Source: Streptomyces yatensis (GTDB lineage Bacteria; Actinomycetota; Actinomycetes; Streptomycetales; Streptomycetaceae). Taken from it: a stretch of 64,000 nucleotides of DNA. The stretch covers positions 9,734,001-9,798,000 of the forward strand of contig NZ_CP072941.1 of assembly GCF_018069625.1 (NCBI RefSeq), written 5' to 3'. This document shows positions 19,110-28,025 of the stretch, in pieces. The position numbers and the translations under genes are program-made. The notes beneath the pieces were generated by a model. The model did no database searches. It was not told the origin of the DNA and was given only the letters and a program-made list of their open reading frames with translations. Numbering within the stretch: position 1 is the stretch's first letter; the number at the start of each line of letters is the position of its first letter.

Positions 19110-19946
19110 TCAGGCGTTGAGGGCGCCCGAGCCGAGCAGTCCGAACAGCACCAGGCCGATGACGATCCGGTAGATCACGAAGGCGTTGAACGAATGCTTG
19201 GCGACGAACTTCAGCAGCCAGGCGATCGAGGCGTAGGCCACGGCGAAGGACACCACCGTGCCCACCACGAGCGACATCGTGTCCACGCCACCGCCCATCG
19301 CGTCCTTGAGCTCGTAGAGACCGGCGCCGGTCAGCGACGGGATGCCCAGGAAGAAGGAGAGCCGGGTGGCGGCCAGACGGTCCAGGTCGAGCATGAGGCC
19401 GGTGGCCATCGTGGCGCCCGAGCGTGAGAAGCCGGGGAAGAGCAGCGCGAGGATCTGCGAGGAGCCGACCAGCATCGCGTCCTTGACGCTGGTGTCGTCC
19501 TCCCCGCGCTTGTGGCGGCCCATCCGGTCGGCCAGCCACATCAGCCCGCTGCCCACGATGAGTGAGGCGGCCACCACCCACAGGGAGGCGAGCGGGCCTT
19601 CGATCAGCGGTTTGGCCGCAAGGCCGACGACCACGATGGGGAGGGTGGCGTAGATGACCCACCAGGCGAACTTGTAGTCGTGGTGGTACCGCTCCTCGCG
19701 GTTGACCAGCCCGCGCCCCCATGCGGTGGCGAAGCGCCGGATGTCGCGGAAGAAGTACAGCAGGACGGCGGCGATGGCACCGACCTGGATCACCGCGGTG
19801 AAGGCGACGACGGACTTGTCGTCCACCGGGATGTCCATCAGCCCCTCAGTGATCTTGAGGTGACCGGTGGAGGAGACCGGGAGGAACTCCGTGACCCCCT
19901 CGACGACGCCGAGAACCACGGCCTGTCCGATGTTGATCGCGCTCAC
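19110..19946 (-). CDS. uppP: Undecaprenyl-diphosphatase
   Basis: A 278-residue integral membrane protein of the BacA/UppP family. It dephosphorylates undecaprenyl pyrophosphate to recycle the lipid carrier of cell-wall synthesis and confers bacitracin tolerance. Both catalytic signatures are present: EGVTEFLPVSSTGH near the N-terminus and FPGFSRSGAT in the second half, with about seven to eight hydrophobic helices. The start is GTG at 19946, which gives the normal family length. A 6-bp inverted repeat lies about 40 bp upstream. Confidence 0.95.
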   Translation of the reverse strand: MSAINIGQAVVLGVVEGVTEFLPVSSTGHLKITEGLMDIPVDDKSVVAFTAVIQVGAIAAVLLYFFRDIRRFATAWGRGLVNREERYHHDYKFAWWVIYATLPIVVVGLAAKPLIEGPLASLWVVAASLIVGSGLMWLADRMGRHKRGEDDTSVKDAMLVGSSQILALLFPGFSRSGATMATGLMLDLDRLAATRLSFFLGIPSLTGAGLYELKDAMGGGVDTMSLVVGTVVSFAVAYASIAWLLKFVAKHSFNAFVIYRIVIGLVLFGLLGSGALNA

Positions 19947-19985
19947 GTGATCCGTCCCGCCGGTATCTATCCATAACCAGTGAAT

Positions 19986-20003
19986 GTCTACAGGACGGTA
20001 GAC
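19986..20003. promoter_or_regulatory. Inverted repeat upstream of uppP
   Basis: GTCTAC and GTAGAC separated by six bases, 40 bp upstream of the uppP start. Possible operator. The half-sites match those of the TetR operator pair at 50624-50662, with different spacing. Confidence 0.4.
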
Positions 20004-20096
20004 GATGGATAGGGCAGGTGACCAATCGACGGGCGGCCCACGGCGATCCGTCGCGATCGAGGGGGAGGGGCGGCCGCGGTATCCGGGCATCGCCGC

Positions 20097-20128
20097 GGCC
20101 CGTGCCCGTGGAGAGAGGGGCACGGGCC
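20097..20128 (-). terminator. Hairpin after the SseB-like gene
   Basis: A perfect 11-bp stem (20097-20107 with 20118-20128) and ten-base loop, 16 bp beyond the stop of the minus-strand gene at 20145. Confidence 0.7.
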
Positions 20129-20144
20129 GCCGCGGCCGAAAAGG

Positions 20145-20546
20145 TCAGGCGGCCGGACCGGAGCCGCTGAGCAGGCTCCGTACGCCGGTGGCCGAGAGGG
20201 TGACGGCCTCCGGGGCACCCGCGTCGATGGTCAGGGAGAGCTCCTCGGAGGGCCATCCCTGGGCCAGTGCGCCCAGCGGCACCAGGTGGTACCGCTCGAT
20301 CTGGGGCAGGGCCTGGTGCATCCGGGCCGGAGTGGTGAAGACCGGTACCAGCTGAGCGCCGTCCTCCTGCTGGAACACGGGCAGGGTCACGGCCTGGGGG
20401 TCGGTCTCCTCTCCGCTCTCGGCGGAGGGGAGGAGGACCTCACTGTTGGCAAGGGTGTTCAGCGCCGACTCGTCCGCCCGGTCGGCCGCCAGCTCGCCGA
20501 GGGCCTGCTGGGTGGCGGAGACGTTTTCATCGGAAGGGCTGGTCAT
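20145..20546 (-). CDS. SseB-family protein
   Basis: A 133-residue cytosolic protein with the SseB N-terminal-type domain found widely in actinobacteria (VTLPVFQQEDGAQLVPVFTTPARM, then an alpha/beta repeat). The cellular role of these proteins is not known. The start is ATG at 20546, four bases after GGACGG; an upstream in-frame ATG at 20558 is less likely. It lies downstream of glpK but is separated by a strong hairpin. Confidence 0.75.
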   Translation of the reverse strand: MTSPSDENVSATQQALGELAADRADESALNTLANSEVLLPSAESGEETDPQAVTLPVFQQEDGAQLVPVFTTPARMHQALPQIERYHLVPLGALAQGWPSEELSLTIDAGAPEAVTLSATGVRSLLSGSGPAA

Positions 20547-20678
20547 GATTCCGTCCATGGATCGGGTTTTGGGTCTTCATGGGTTTCTGGGTCCCAGAGC
20601 GACTGGTTTCAACAGCCGCGGCTGGCTCGAATACCCCGCCTCATGGAACTCACACGTCCCCCTCGCGCTCGATTCTTC

Positions 20679-20729
20679 CCCGGGGCACCTTTCCGGCCCG
20701 GCATAGCCCGCCCGGAAAGGTGCCCCGGG
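20679..20729 (-). terminator. glpK terminator
   Basis: A perfect 18-bp stem (20679-20696 with 20712-20729) and 15-base loop, starting on the base after the glpK stop codon. Confidence 0.85.
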
Positions 20730-22235
20730 CTACGACCTGGCCCAGCCCAGTGACCTCTCGACCGCCCGCTGCCAGTTCTCGTACTCCGCCTCCCGCCGCG
20801 CGGGATCCATCGTGGGCATCCATTGGGCCGCGCGGTGCCAGTTGCGGCGCAGCCCCTCCAGATCGGGCCAGTAGCCGGAGGCGAGCCCGGCGGCGTAGGC
20901 GGCCCCGAGGGAGACGGTCTCCGAGACCATGGGGCGCACCACGGGCAGGTCCAGGACATCGGCCAGGAACTGCATCAGCAGATTGTTCGACGTCATCCCG
21001 CCGTCCACCTTCAGCTGCCGCAGCGGCTGGGGCGAGTCGGCGTTCATGGCGTCGACCACCTCCCGGGTCTGCCACCCGGTCGCCTCCAGCACGGCCCGGG
21101 CCAGATGTCCCTTGGTGATGTACGAGGTGAGCCCGACGATCACCCCGCGCGCGTCGCTGCGCCAGTGCGGGGCGAAGAGCCCGGAGAAGGCGGGGACGAT
21201 GTAGCAGCCGCCGTTGTCCTCGACGCCGCGGGCCAGGGTCTCGATCTCGGGGGCGCTGTGGATCATGCCCAGGCGGTCGCGGAACCACTGCACCAGCGAG
21301 CCGGTGACGGCGATCGGGCCCTCCAGCGCGTAGACCGTCGGCTCGTCGCCCACCTTGTAGCCCACCGTGGTCAGCAGCCCGTGCCGGGACCGTACGAGCT
21401 CGGTGCCGGTGTTGAGCAGGAGGAAGCTGCCGGTGCCGTAGGTGCACTTCGCCTCGCCGCTGGCGAAACACGTCTGCCCGAACAGCGCCGCCTGCTGATC
21501 GCCGAGCGCGGCGCAGATCGGGACCTGCGGCAGCAGGGCGCGGGCCATGCCGTAGCACTCCGCGGAAGGGCGGATCTCCGGCAGCATCGCCCGGGGCACA
21601 TCGAAATAGGCCAGCAGCTCATCGTCCCAGGTCAGGCTGCGGATGTTCATCAGCATGGTGCGGCTGGCATTGGTGGCGTCGGTGAGGTGCAGTCCGCCGT
21701 CGGGCCCGCCGGTGAGGTTCCAGATCAGCCAGCTCTCCATCGTGCCGAACAGCACGTCCCCGCGCCCCGCGCGCTCGCGCAAGCCGTCGACATGGTCGAA
21801 CAGCCAGCGCAGCCGTGGCGCGGAGAAGTAGGTCGTGGGCGACAGTCCGCAGCGTTCCAGGAAGAAGTCGTCACCGGTGGTCCGGCGCAGCTCCTCGACA
21901 TAGCCGCTGGTACGGGTGTCCTGCCAGGTGATGGCGTGGCACACGGGGGCGCCGGTGCGCCGGTCCCAGACCACCGTGGTCTCGCGCTGATTGGCGATGC
22001 CGATGGCCACGATCTGCTCGGGCCGGATCCCCGCGCCCTCCAGCGCCCGGGGCACGACCACACGGCGCAGATGGGACCAGATCTCGGCGGGGTCGTGCTC
22101 GGCCCAGCCCGGTTTGGAGAAGTACTGCTCATGTTCTCGCTGGCCGACCGAGACCAGCCGTCCCTGGTGGTCGAAGAGGATGCACCGGGTGGACATGGTG
22201 CCCTGGTCGATGGACATCACATAGCGTTCAACCAT
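20730..22235 (-). CDS. glpK: Glycerol kinase
   Basis: A 501-residue FGGY-family kinase that phosphorylates glycerol to glycerol 3-phosphate. Visible are the N-terminal phosphate loop [10 protein letters not shown] (Thr is usual where Met stands), [12 protein letters not shown], the central signature [12 protein letters not shown], and the C-terminal [16 protein letters not shown]. It lies 43 bp downstream of an IclR-type gene resembling gylR. In the known Streptomyces gyl operon the facilitator (glpF) and glycerol-3-phosphate dehydrogenase (glpD) flank the kinase; neither is here, so this may be a second glycerol kinase or one for another polyol. Confidence 0.92.
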   Translation of the reverse strand: MVERYVMSIDQGTMSTRCILFDHQGRLVSVGQREHEQYFSKPGWAEHDPAEIWSHLRRVVVPRALEGAGIRPEQIVAIGIANQRETTVVWDRRTGAPVCHAITWQDTRTSGYVEELRRTTGDDFFLERCGLSPTTYFSAPRLRWLFDHVDGLRERAGRGDVLFGTMESWLIWNLTGGPDGGLHLTDATNASRTMLMNIRSLTWDDELLAYFDVPRAMLPEIRPSAECYGMARALLPQVPICAALGDQQAALFGQTCFASGEAKCTYGTGSFLLLNTGTELVRSRHGLLTTVGYKVGDEPTVYALEGPIAVTGSLVQWFRDRLGMIHSAPEIETLARGVEDNGGCYIVPAFSGLFAPHWRSDARGVIVGLTSYITKGHLARAVLEATGWQTREVVDAMNADSPQPLRQLKVDGGMTSNNLLMQFLADVLDLPVVRPMVSETVSLGAAYAAGLASGYWPDLEGLRRNWHRAAQWMPTMDPARREAEYENWQRAVERSLGWARS

Positions 22236-22278
22236 GGCCTGGCCTGCCTTCGGGCGGGTTCGAGCAGGGCATGGGGCG

Positions 22279-23046
22279 TCACCAGCGGGCCGCGCCGAGA
22301 TCGCGGGAGATCGCCCGGGCGGCGTCGCGCGTCAGCCCGACGAGCGAGGGGTGCGGGCGGCCCTTGCTGTCGCAGAGGCGGTCCACGGCGCCCGAGATGC
22401 CGACGGCGCCCACCACCAGGCCGCCCTGCCCGCGGATCGGCGCGGCGATATCGGCCTCGCCCACCATCATCTCCTCGGTCGCGGCCGCCCACCCGTTCTC
22501 GCGGATCTCGCCCATCGCCCGGCTGAGCTGCTGGGGAGAGACGAGCGTATGACGGGTGTAGTTCTCCGGTTCGGTTTCCATGAGCGGCTCCAGAGGGGTC
22601 GCCCCGTACGCCAGCAGGATCTTGCCCAGCGCGCTGGCGTGCAGGGGGAGCAGCGAGCCCACGTCCAGGGTCTGGAAGGTGTCATCGGGCCGGAAGACGT
22701 GGTGGACGATGAGGACCTTGCCCTCCAGGGGCACTCCGAGACGGACCGCCTCACCGCTGCGGGCGGCCAGGGCGTCGGTCCAGTTGATGGAGCGGGACCG
22801 CAGCTCGTTGATGTCGAGATAGCTGGTCCCCAGGTGCAACAGCGCCGCGCCGAGCTGGTACTTCCCCGTCGCCTTGTCCTGTTCGACGAAGTCGACGCTC
22901 TGCAGCGTGCGCAGAATGCCGTGCGCGGTGCCTTTGGCGAGGCCGAGCGAGGCGGCCACCTCGCCCAGACTGAGCCGACCGGAGCCCTGGGCGAGCAGCC
23001 GCAGAATCGCCGCCGCCCGCTCGATGGACTGCACCGGGCCGGCCAT
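22279..23046 (-). CDS. gylR: IclR-family regulator, GylR-like
   Basis: A 255-residue regulator. The N-terminal winged helix ([34 protein letters not shown]) and the C-terminal effector domain follow the S. coelicolor glycerol repressor GylR closely in pattern, including [22 protein letters not shown] and [16 protein letters not shown]. It is expected to repress the downstream kinase and be relieved by glycerol or glycerol 3-phosphate; this is inference from family and neighbour. ATG at 23046 gives the family length. Confidence 0.85.
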   Translation of the reverse strand: MAGPVQSIERAAAILRLLAQGSGRLSLGEVAASLGLAKGTAHGILRTLQSVDFVEQDKATGKYQLGAALLHLGTSYLDINELRSRSINWTDALAARSGEAVRLGVPLEGKVLIVHHVFRPDDTFQTLDVGSLLPLHASALGKILLAYGATPLEPLMETEPENYTRHTLVSPQQLSRAMGEIRENGWAAATEEMMVGEADIAAPIRGQGGLVVGAVGISGAVDRLCDSKGRPHPSLVGLTRDAARAISRDLGAARW

Positions 23047-23244
23047 GACGCGATCGTAGCTCTTCGGCCAGTGGCACAGCCTGTCGGCGAAAACGCCAAA
23101 CGTTCGGTAATGCCGACTCGGATTCGTTGACCCCGGTGGATAGGGGCCATAGCGTCCGTATCGGGACAAGAAGACCAGGATGCCAAAAGGTGACCCGAAG
23201 GGTGCCCGGCACAGACAACCCACCCGGCTCGGAGAGGAGGAGAC

Positions 23245-23805
23245 GTGGCGGAACAACTGAGCTACCCGAAGCCCGGCGTCGCTGGGCAGGCCGCGGAGAC
23301 CGTCGATTTCACCGGCGCCCGTCTCATCGGCTCCCAGGCGCCGGATCCGGACCCCCTGCTGGCGCCGGTGGTGGCACGCGACGAGGTCCCGGACCGGCCC
23401 CCGGCTGACGAGGGAGACGGCCACGTCCTCCCGGTCCCGCACATCTGCGAGGCCGTCGCCACCGTGCGGCGGCGGGCGCACGCGCTGCTGACCGAATGGG
23501 AGCTGTCGGCCGACTGCCTCGACGAGGCGCTCATGGTGATCTCGGAACTGGTCACCAACGCCATCCTGCACGCCCTGCCCCCGGCCGTGCTGCGGCTGCG
23601 CTGGACCGAGTGCGAGGGCTCCGCGAGCCTGCGCGTCGAGGTCACCGACGGCGGCCCGGTGCCCGCCGGCCAGCGGGCGGACGAGGACATCGAGCCCGAT
23701 GAGCACGGCCGCGGGCTCGGGATCGTGACCGCGCTGTCCACGCGCCACGGCAGCCACTCCTGCCATGAGGGCATCACCTGGTGGGCGGACCTGCCGGTCG
23801 CCTAA
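23245..23805 (+). CDS. RsbW-type ATP-binding (anti-sigma kinase-like) protein
   Basis: A 186-residue protein with a single GHKL ATPase domain: N-box ELVTNAILHA, G1-like DGGPVP and G2 HGRGLGIV. The first 70 residues are disordered and Pro/Asp-rich. Streptomyces carry dozens of such stand-alone ATPases; some are anti-sigma kinases, and most have no known partner. No sigma factor, anti-anti-sigma or phosphatase gene adjoins it. GTG start with GAGGAGGAG upstream. Its stop shares two bases with that of the convergent P450 gene. Confidence 0.88.
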   Translation: MAEQLSYPKPGVAGQAAETVDFTGARLIGSQAPDPDPLLAPVVARDEVPDRPPADEGDGHVLPVPHICEAVATVRRRAHALLTEWELSADCLDEALMVISELVTNAILHALPPAVLRLRWTECEGSASLRVEVTDGGPVPAGQRADEDIEPDEHGRGLGIVTALSTRHGSHSCHEGITWWADLPVA

Positions 23806-25058
23806 CCGGCGGCCCGGTCCCAGGTGACCGGGAGCCGATGGACGCCGTAGATCAGCATGTCGTGGCGCAGCGGCACCTCGTCGGGCGGCACCGCCAGGCG
23901 CAGCGTGGGGAAGCGCCGCAGCAGGGCGGGAAAGCCGGTCCGCATCTCCATCCGCGCCAGGTGCTGGCCCAGGCACTGGTGAATGCCGTGGCCGAAGGCG
24001 ATCTGGTCGGCCGTCTCGCGGGTGACGTCCAGAGTGTCGGGGTCGGCGAACCGCGCGGGGTCCCGGTTGGCCGAGGCGAGCGACCCGACGACCGTCTCCC
24101 CGGCCTGCACCCGCGCCCCGGCGATCTCCAGATCCTCCCGGGCCACCCGTACCGTCCCGAACTGGACGATGGTCAGATACCGCAGCAGCTCCTCGACCGC
24201 GTGGTCGATCACCTCGGGCCGCTCCCGCACCAGCCGCGACTGCCCGGGGTGGCGCAGCAGCGCGTAGGTGCCCAGGGCCAGCATGTTCGCCGTCGTCTCA
24301 TGGCCCGCGATGAGCAGGAGCAGCCCGACACCGGTCAGCTCCTCGTCGGTCAGCCCGGCCGCCGCGGCGGTGCCGGAGCCGCTGGGCGCGCCGTGCTCGC
24401 CGTTGACCAGACGGGACAGTAGCGCCTCGTCCGGCCGGTGCCGCTTGGTGCCGATCAGCTCCCGCATGTACTCCCACAGCGCGTCCCGGGCCGCGTAGAC
24501 CTCGTCCTCGCTCTGGCCGATCCGGAGCAGCACGGTGGCCCACCGCTGGAAGTCGGCCCGGTCCCCGTACGGCACCCCCAGCAGCTCGCAGATCACCAGC
24601 GACGGGATCGGCTGGGCGAAGGACGTCACCAGGTCGGCCGGCGGACCGGCGCGCTCCATGGCGGCCAGGTGGCCGTCGACGATCTCCTCGATCCTCGGCT
24701 GCAGCCGCCGCATCCCCCGGGCGGTGAACCACTTGCTCAGCAGCCGCCGGTAGCGGGTGTGCTCGGGTGGGTCCATGCCGATGAACGAGCCCAGCATCCG
24801 GCGATCGTCCGGGCGGACCGGGAACGCGTGCACCGGCGAGGAGGTCCGGCGGCGGTCCGAGCTGAACCGGTCGTCCGCGAGCAACCGCGCCACGTCCTCG
24901 TGCCGGGTGAGCAGCCAGCCCACTTTGCCGTCCGGAAAGGCCAGCCGGCTGGCCCCGCCCTCCTCGCGCAGCGCCTCGTAGGCACCGGGCGGGTCGAAGG
25001 GGCAGTCGCGATGTCTGGGCAGCGGCGCCGGAGTCGACGCGCGTGATGTGACGGACAC
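23802..25058 (-). CDS. Cytochrome P450 (CYP105-like)
   Basis: A 418-residue P450 with all standard motifs: I-helix LLIAGHETTANM, ExxR as EELLR, PERF-region ANRDPARF, and heme loop FGHGIHQCLGQHLAR. The pattern resembles the CYP105 family, broad-specificity drug and macrolide hydroxylases of Streptomyces. GTG start with AAGGGAG eight bases upstream. It is the last gene of a possible LysR-MFS-DUF2867-P450 operon (gap 83 bp). No ferredoxin gene accompanies it. The substrate is unknown. Confidence 0.93.
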   Translation of the reverse strand: MSVTSRASTPAPLPRHRDCPFDPPGAYEALREEGGASRLAFPDGKVGWLLTRHEDVARLLADDRFSSDRRRTSSPVHAFPVRPDDRRMLGSFIGMDPPEHTRYRRLLSKWFTARGMRRLQPRIEEIVDGHLAAMERAGPPADLVTSFAQPIPSLVICELLGVPYGDRADFQRWATVLLRIGQSEDEVYAARDALWEYMRELIGTKRHRPDEALLSRLVNGEHGAPSGSGTAAAAGLTDEELTGVGLLLLIAGHETTANMLALGTYALLRHPGQSRLVRERPEVIDHAVEELLRYLTIVQFGTVRVAREDLEIAGARVQAGETVVGSLASANRDPARFADPDTLDVTRETADQIAFGHGIHQCLGQHLARMEMRTGFPALLRRFPTLRLAVPPDEVPLRHDMLIYGVHRLPVTWDRAAG

Positions 25059-25141
25059 GGAAACGCTCCCTTCGAAGGCGAACCGAGTCCCTCCCTTTTG
25101 AGCGTAGCTCGGGCCGCCGGGCCGGGCGACGCGACCGGGAG

Positions 25142-25666
25142 CTACGGCAACCGGCCGTCACCACGGGTGGTTTCCCCGGCCGATGCCGCATCGCGTGCCG
25201 CGCGCCGGAGGAGCCGGGGAACCGTCCGGTGGTGGATCGGCGCGGCCAGGGCCCACAGCGGACGGCCGGCGGGCCGGTCGAACCGTACGAAGGTCGCCCA
25301 CAGGACCCTCGTGTCCTCGACGGCCACGACGTTGTGCGCGGCCACCAGCGGGGAGCGCGCGGTGAGGGTCAGTGAGTGGTCCGCCGCGTCCGAGACGGCC
25401 CACCCCAGGACATGGCGCGGCGACGTCCTGGGGCCCAGCCGGAGGCCGAGCCCCAGCGTCCAGCCCAGCACCAGGAACCGCCGAAGGGGAGCGGGAGCGC
25501 CCTCGAAGACGGCCCGCGCCCACTGCTCGGCGGTCGGGGACCCGGCCCGTGGGACCGGTAGGGCGAACGCCGAGGCGTAGTGGGCGCCCGCGAGGTCGTC
25601 ACGGGCCGCCGGTGCCCCGGGCACCGTGACGCGTCGTGCGCGAGGAGTGGCCGGGGGAGTGGTCAT
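25142..25666 (-). CDS. DUF2867-family protein
   Basis: A 174-residue protein of unknown function. The pattern DDLAGAHYASAFALPVP at the start of the domain and ARSPLVAAHNVVAVEDTRVLWATFVRF near the end fits the DUF2867 family (polyketide-cyclase-like fold in relatives). There are no catalytic residues I can name. It lies 15 bp after the MFS gene and is probably co-transcribed with it. Confidence 0.65.
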   Translation of the reverse strand: MTTPPATPRARRVTVPGAPAARDDLAGAHYASAFALPVPRAGSPTAEQWARAVFEGAPAPLRRFLVLGWTLGLGLRLGPRTSPRHVLGWAVSDAADHSLTLTARSPLVAAHNVVAVEDTRVLWATFVRFDRPAGRPLWALAAPIHHRTVPRLLRRAARDAASAGETTRGDGRLP

Positions 25667-25681
25667 GGGGAGAGCTCCGTT

Positions 25682-26968
25682 TCATGACGTGGCCGGTGCT
25701 TCCCGGCGTGGCCGGGCCGGTGCGGACGCCGGAAGGTCGCGGGAGCGCCGGATGGGGGAGAAGAGCAGGATCAGCCCGGCGAGCGGAATCCCCGCCGTGG
25801 TGATCCACATGGCGGCCCGGAGGCCCAGCGCGGTGCCGAGCGCACCGCCGAGGAGGGCTCCGAGGGGCAGCGTTCCATAGCTGACGAACGCCGATGAGGC
25901 GGTGAGCCGGCCGAGCAGCTCCGGCGGGCAATAGCGCTGCTGGAAGCTCGCCTTGATCACATTGCCGGCCACCACACCGGCGGTGACGCAGAAACCGCCC
26001 GCCACGAACAGCACGACCCACGGTCCCTCGGCGGTCATCGGCATGAGCAGCGCGCCCACGGCCAGCCCCAGCTCGAACAGGAGCGTCGCCCGCGCGTCGC
26101 CGACCCGGGCGGCCACCCGGCGTGCGCAGAACGCCCCGGCGACGCCGCCGAGGCTGACGGCCGCGATGAGCCCACCGACCAGCCCGGGGGACAGACCGAC
26201 GGTCCGGACCAGGAAGACCACCCGGATCGACTGGTAGCCCATCAGCGCCAGGTTGGACGCGGCCGCGAAGAGCGTCAGGGTGCGCAGCCACCGGTCGTGG
26301 GCGATCAGCCGCAGCCCCTCGGCCACCTCGCGGGCCAGCGCCCGGGGCGGGCGCTCGGCCACCGGGACGCGCGGTTCGCGGAACCCGATGCCGGTCAGGC
26401 AGCCGAGGGAGACCAGAAAGGTCGCCGCGTTGACGAACATCCCGTTCACCGCACCCGCCAGCTGTGCGATCAGACCGGCGGTGCCCTGGCCGGCGATCTG
26501 CGCCGCGGACGCGCTGCCGTGCAGTTTGGCGTTGCCCTCGGGCTGGTCCTCGGGGTCCAGGAGGCCGGCGAGATACGCGCTGTAGGCGGTCTGGAAGAAC
26601 ACCGCGGCCGTACCCGTCAACAGGGCGACGGTCAGCAGCAGTCCGATGCTCAGCAGACCGCACCAGGCCGCCACCGGGACACATCCGAACAGCACCAGCG
26701 AGACCGCCGCGGCGGCCAGCATGACCGGCCGCCGGCGCCACCGGTCCACCCAGGCCCCCGCCGGAAGGCCGATGACCAGCCAAGGGGCCCAGCTCGCGGC
26801 GGTCAGCAGACCGACCTCGAAGGTGTCCGCGTGCAAGGTGGTGACCGCGATCAGCGGCATCGCCACTCCGGTGACGGCCGCTCCGTACTTCCCGGCGGTC
26901 TCACCGCACCACAGCAGCCGGAAGTCACGGTGGCGCCGCAGCAGGCCACCGGAGGTTCTGCGCGTCAC
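25682..26968 (-). CDS. MFS exporter (EntS/drug efflux type)
   Basis: A 428-residue membrane protein with about 12 hydrophobic helices. It starts with the RHRDFRLLWCGETAG signature common to enterobactin-exporter-like MFS proteins and has GAWVDRWRRRPVM in the loop between helices 2 and 3. It is likely an efflux pump for a small molecule. The GTG start is five bases after the LysR stop, and the next gene follows by 15 bp, so regulator, pump, DUF2867 and P450 look like one operon. Confidence 0.88.
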   Translation of the reverse strand: MTRRTSGGLLRRHRDFRLLWCGETAGKYGAAVTGVAMPLIAVTTLHADTFEVGLLTAASWAPWLVIGLPAGAWVDRWRRRPVMLAAAAVSLVLFGCVPVAAWCGLLSIGLLLTVALLTGTAAVFFQTAYSAYLAGLLDPEDQPEGNAKLHGSASAAQIAGQGTAGLIAQLAGAVNGMFVNAATFLVSLGCLTGIGFREPRVPVAERPPRALAREVAEGLRLIAHDRWLRTLTLFAAASNLALMGYQSIRVVFLVRTVGLSPGLVGGLIAAVSLGGVAGAFCARRVAARVGDARATLLFELGLAVGALLMPMTAEGPWVVLFVAGGFCVTAGVVAGNVIKASFQQRYCPPELLGRLTASSAFVSYGTLPLGALLGGALGTALGLRAAMWITTAGIPLAGLILLFSPIRRSRDLPASAPARPRREAPATS

Positions 26969-26973
26969 GGCGG

Positions 26974-27876
26974 TCAGGCTCCTTGGGCGGGGAGAAGGGC
27001 GGCCGCGTGGCGGAGCAGCGCGTGCAGGGCCGGGTTGTCGCTGTTCTTACGCCACACGAGGTTGAGTTCTACCGGCTCCGGAGTGGTGAGCTCCACCGAT
27101 TTGAAGGCGATGTTCGGGTAGCGCGGCCGGGCGGCGGTCTCCGGGACCAGGGCCACGCCCCAGCCGCCGTTCACCAGGGCCAGGATGGTGTGGACCTGGC
27201 TCAGATACTGGGAGAAGACCGGGGTGGCGTGGGCGGCGCGGAAGATGCTGATGAGCAGCTCGTTGAAGTAGCGCGCCTCGATGGGCGAGTACATCAGCAG
27301 GTCCTGCCCGTCGAAGTCGGCCACCTGGAGCGGCCCTTCGCCCGCCGCCAGCGGATGTCCCGTCGGCAGGGCGGCGAGCAGCCGCTCCCGGGCCGCGGGC
27401 CGGGACCGCAGATCCGGTCCGGTGACCGAGGGCCGCACCAGGCCCAGGTCCAGGCTCTGCTCGGTGACGGCCTCCAGCTGGTCCCGGGTGACCATCTCGC
27501 GCAGGGTGATCTCCGCGCCCGGCATGGCCACGCGGGCGATCTCCAGCAGGGTGCCGAGTACGGAATGGGCGCTCGCCGCCGTGAAGCCGATGGCGATGGA
27601 CCCCGCCTCGCCCGTCGCCACCTGCCGGGCGGCGAGGACGGCGTGCTCGGACTGGCGCAGGATACGGCGGGCCTCGGTGAGGAAGGCGCGCCCCGCGGGG
27701 GTGAGCCGCACCGAGCGGTTGGTGCGCTCCAGCAGCTGGACCCGCAACTCGGTCTCCAGCAGCTGGATCTGGCGGCTCAGCGGCGGCTGGGTCATCTTCA
27801 GCCGCTCCGCGGCCCGGGTGAAATGCAGCTCCTCCGCGACCGTCACAAAGCTGATGAGTTGCATGAGCGTGAACAA
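26974..27876 (-). CDS. LysR-family regulator
   Basis: A 300-residue regulator. The N-terminal winged helix (FVTVAEELHFTRAAERL, MTQPPLSRQIQLLE) is followed by a two-lobed effector domain. The TTG at 27876 is preferred because GGGAGAG stands five bases upstream; the ATG four codons later has no site. It is divergent from the talarate/galactarate dehydratase gene, the usual layout for LysR control of a sugar-acid operon. It is also the first gene of the MFS-DUF2867-P450 unit. It resembles the second LysR at 35872-36822, which also faces an operon containing an enolase-superfamily gene. Confidence 0.92.
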   Translation of the reverse strand: MFTLMQLISFVTVAEELHFTRAAERLKMTQPPLSRQIQLLETELRVQLLERTNRSVRLTPAGRAFLTEARRILRQSEHAVLAARQVATGEAGSIAIGFTAASAHSVLGTLLEIARVAMPGAEITLREMVTRDQLEAVTEQSLDLGLVRPSVTGPDLRSRPAARERLLAALPTGHPLAAGEGPLQVADFDGQDLLMYSPIEARYFNELLISIFRAAHATPVFSQYLSQVHTILALVNGGWGVALVPETAARPRYPNIAFKSVELTTPEPVELNLVWRKNSDNPALHALLRHAAALLPAQGA

Positions 27877-28025
27877 CGATGCTCTCCCGGTATCAACGCA
27901 TGCCAATTTTAAGTTAGACGTAGATCGTCCGGCGACCTTAGCTTGCAAAGGAGCTCACCGGCCGCCCCGGGGCGGATCCGGCGATATCCACCGCCCGCAT
28001 ACGGGCCCACACACAGGGACAACAC

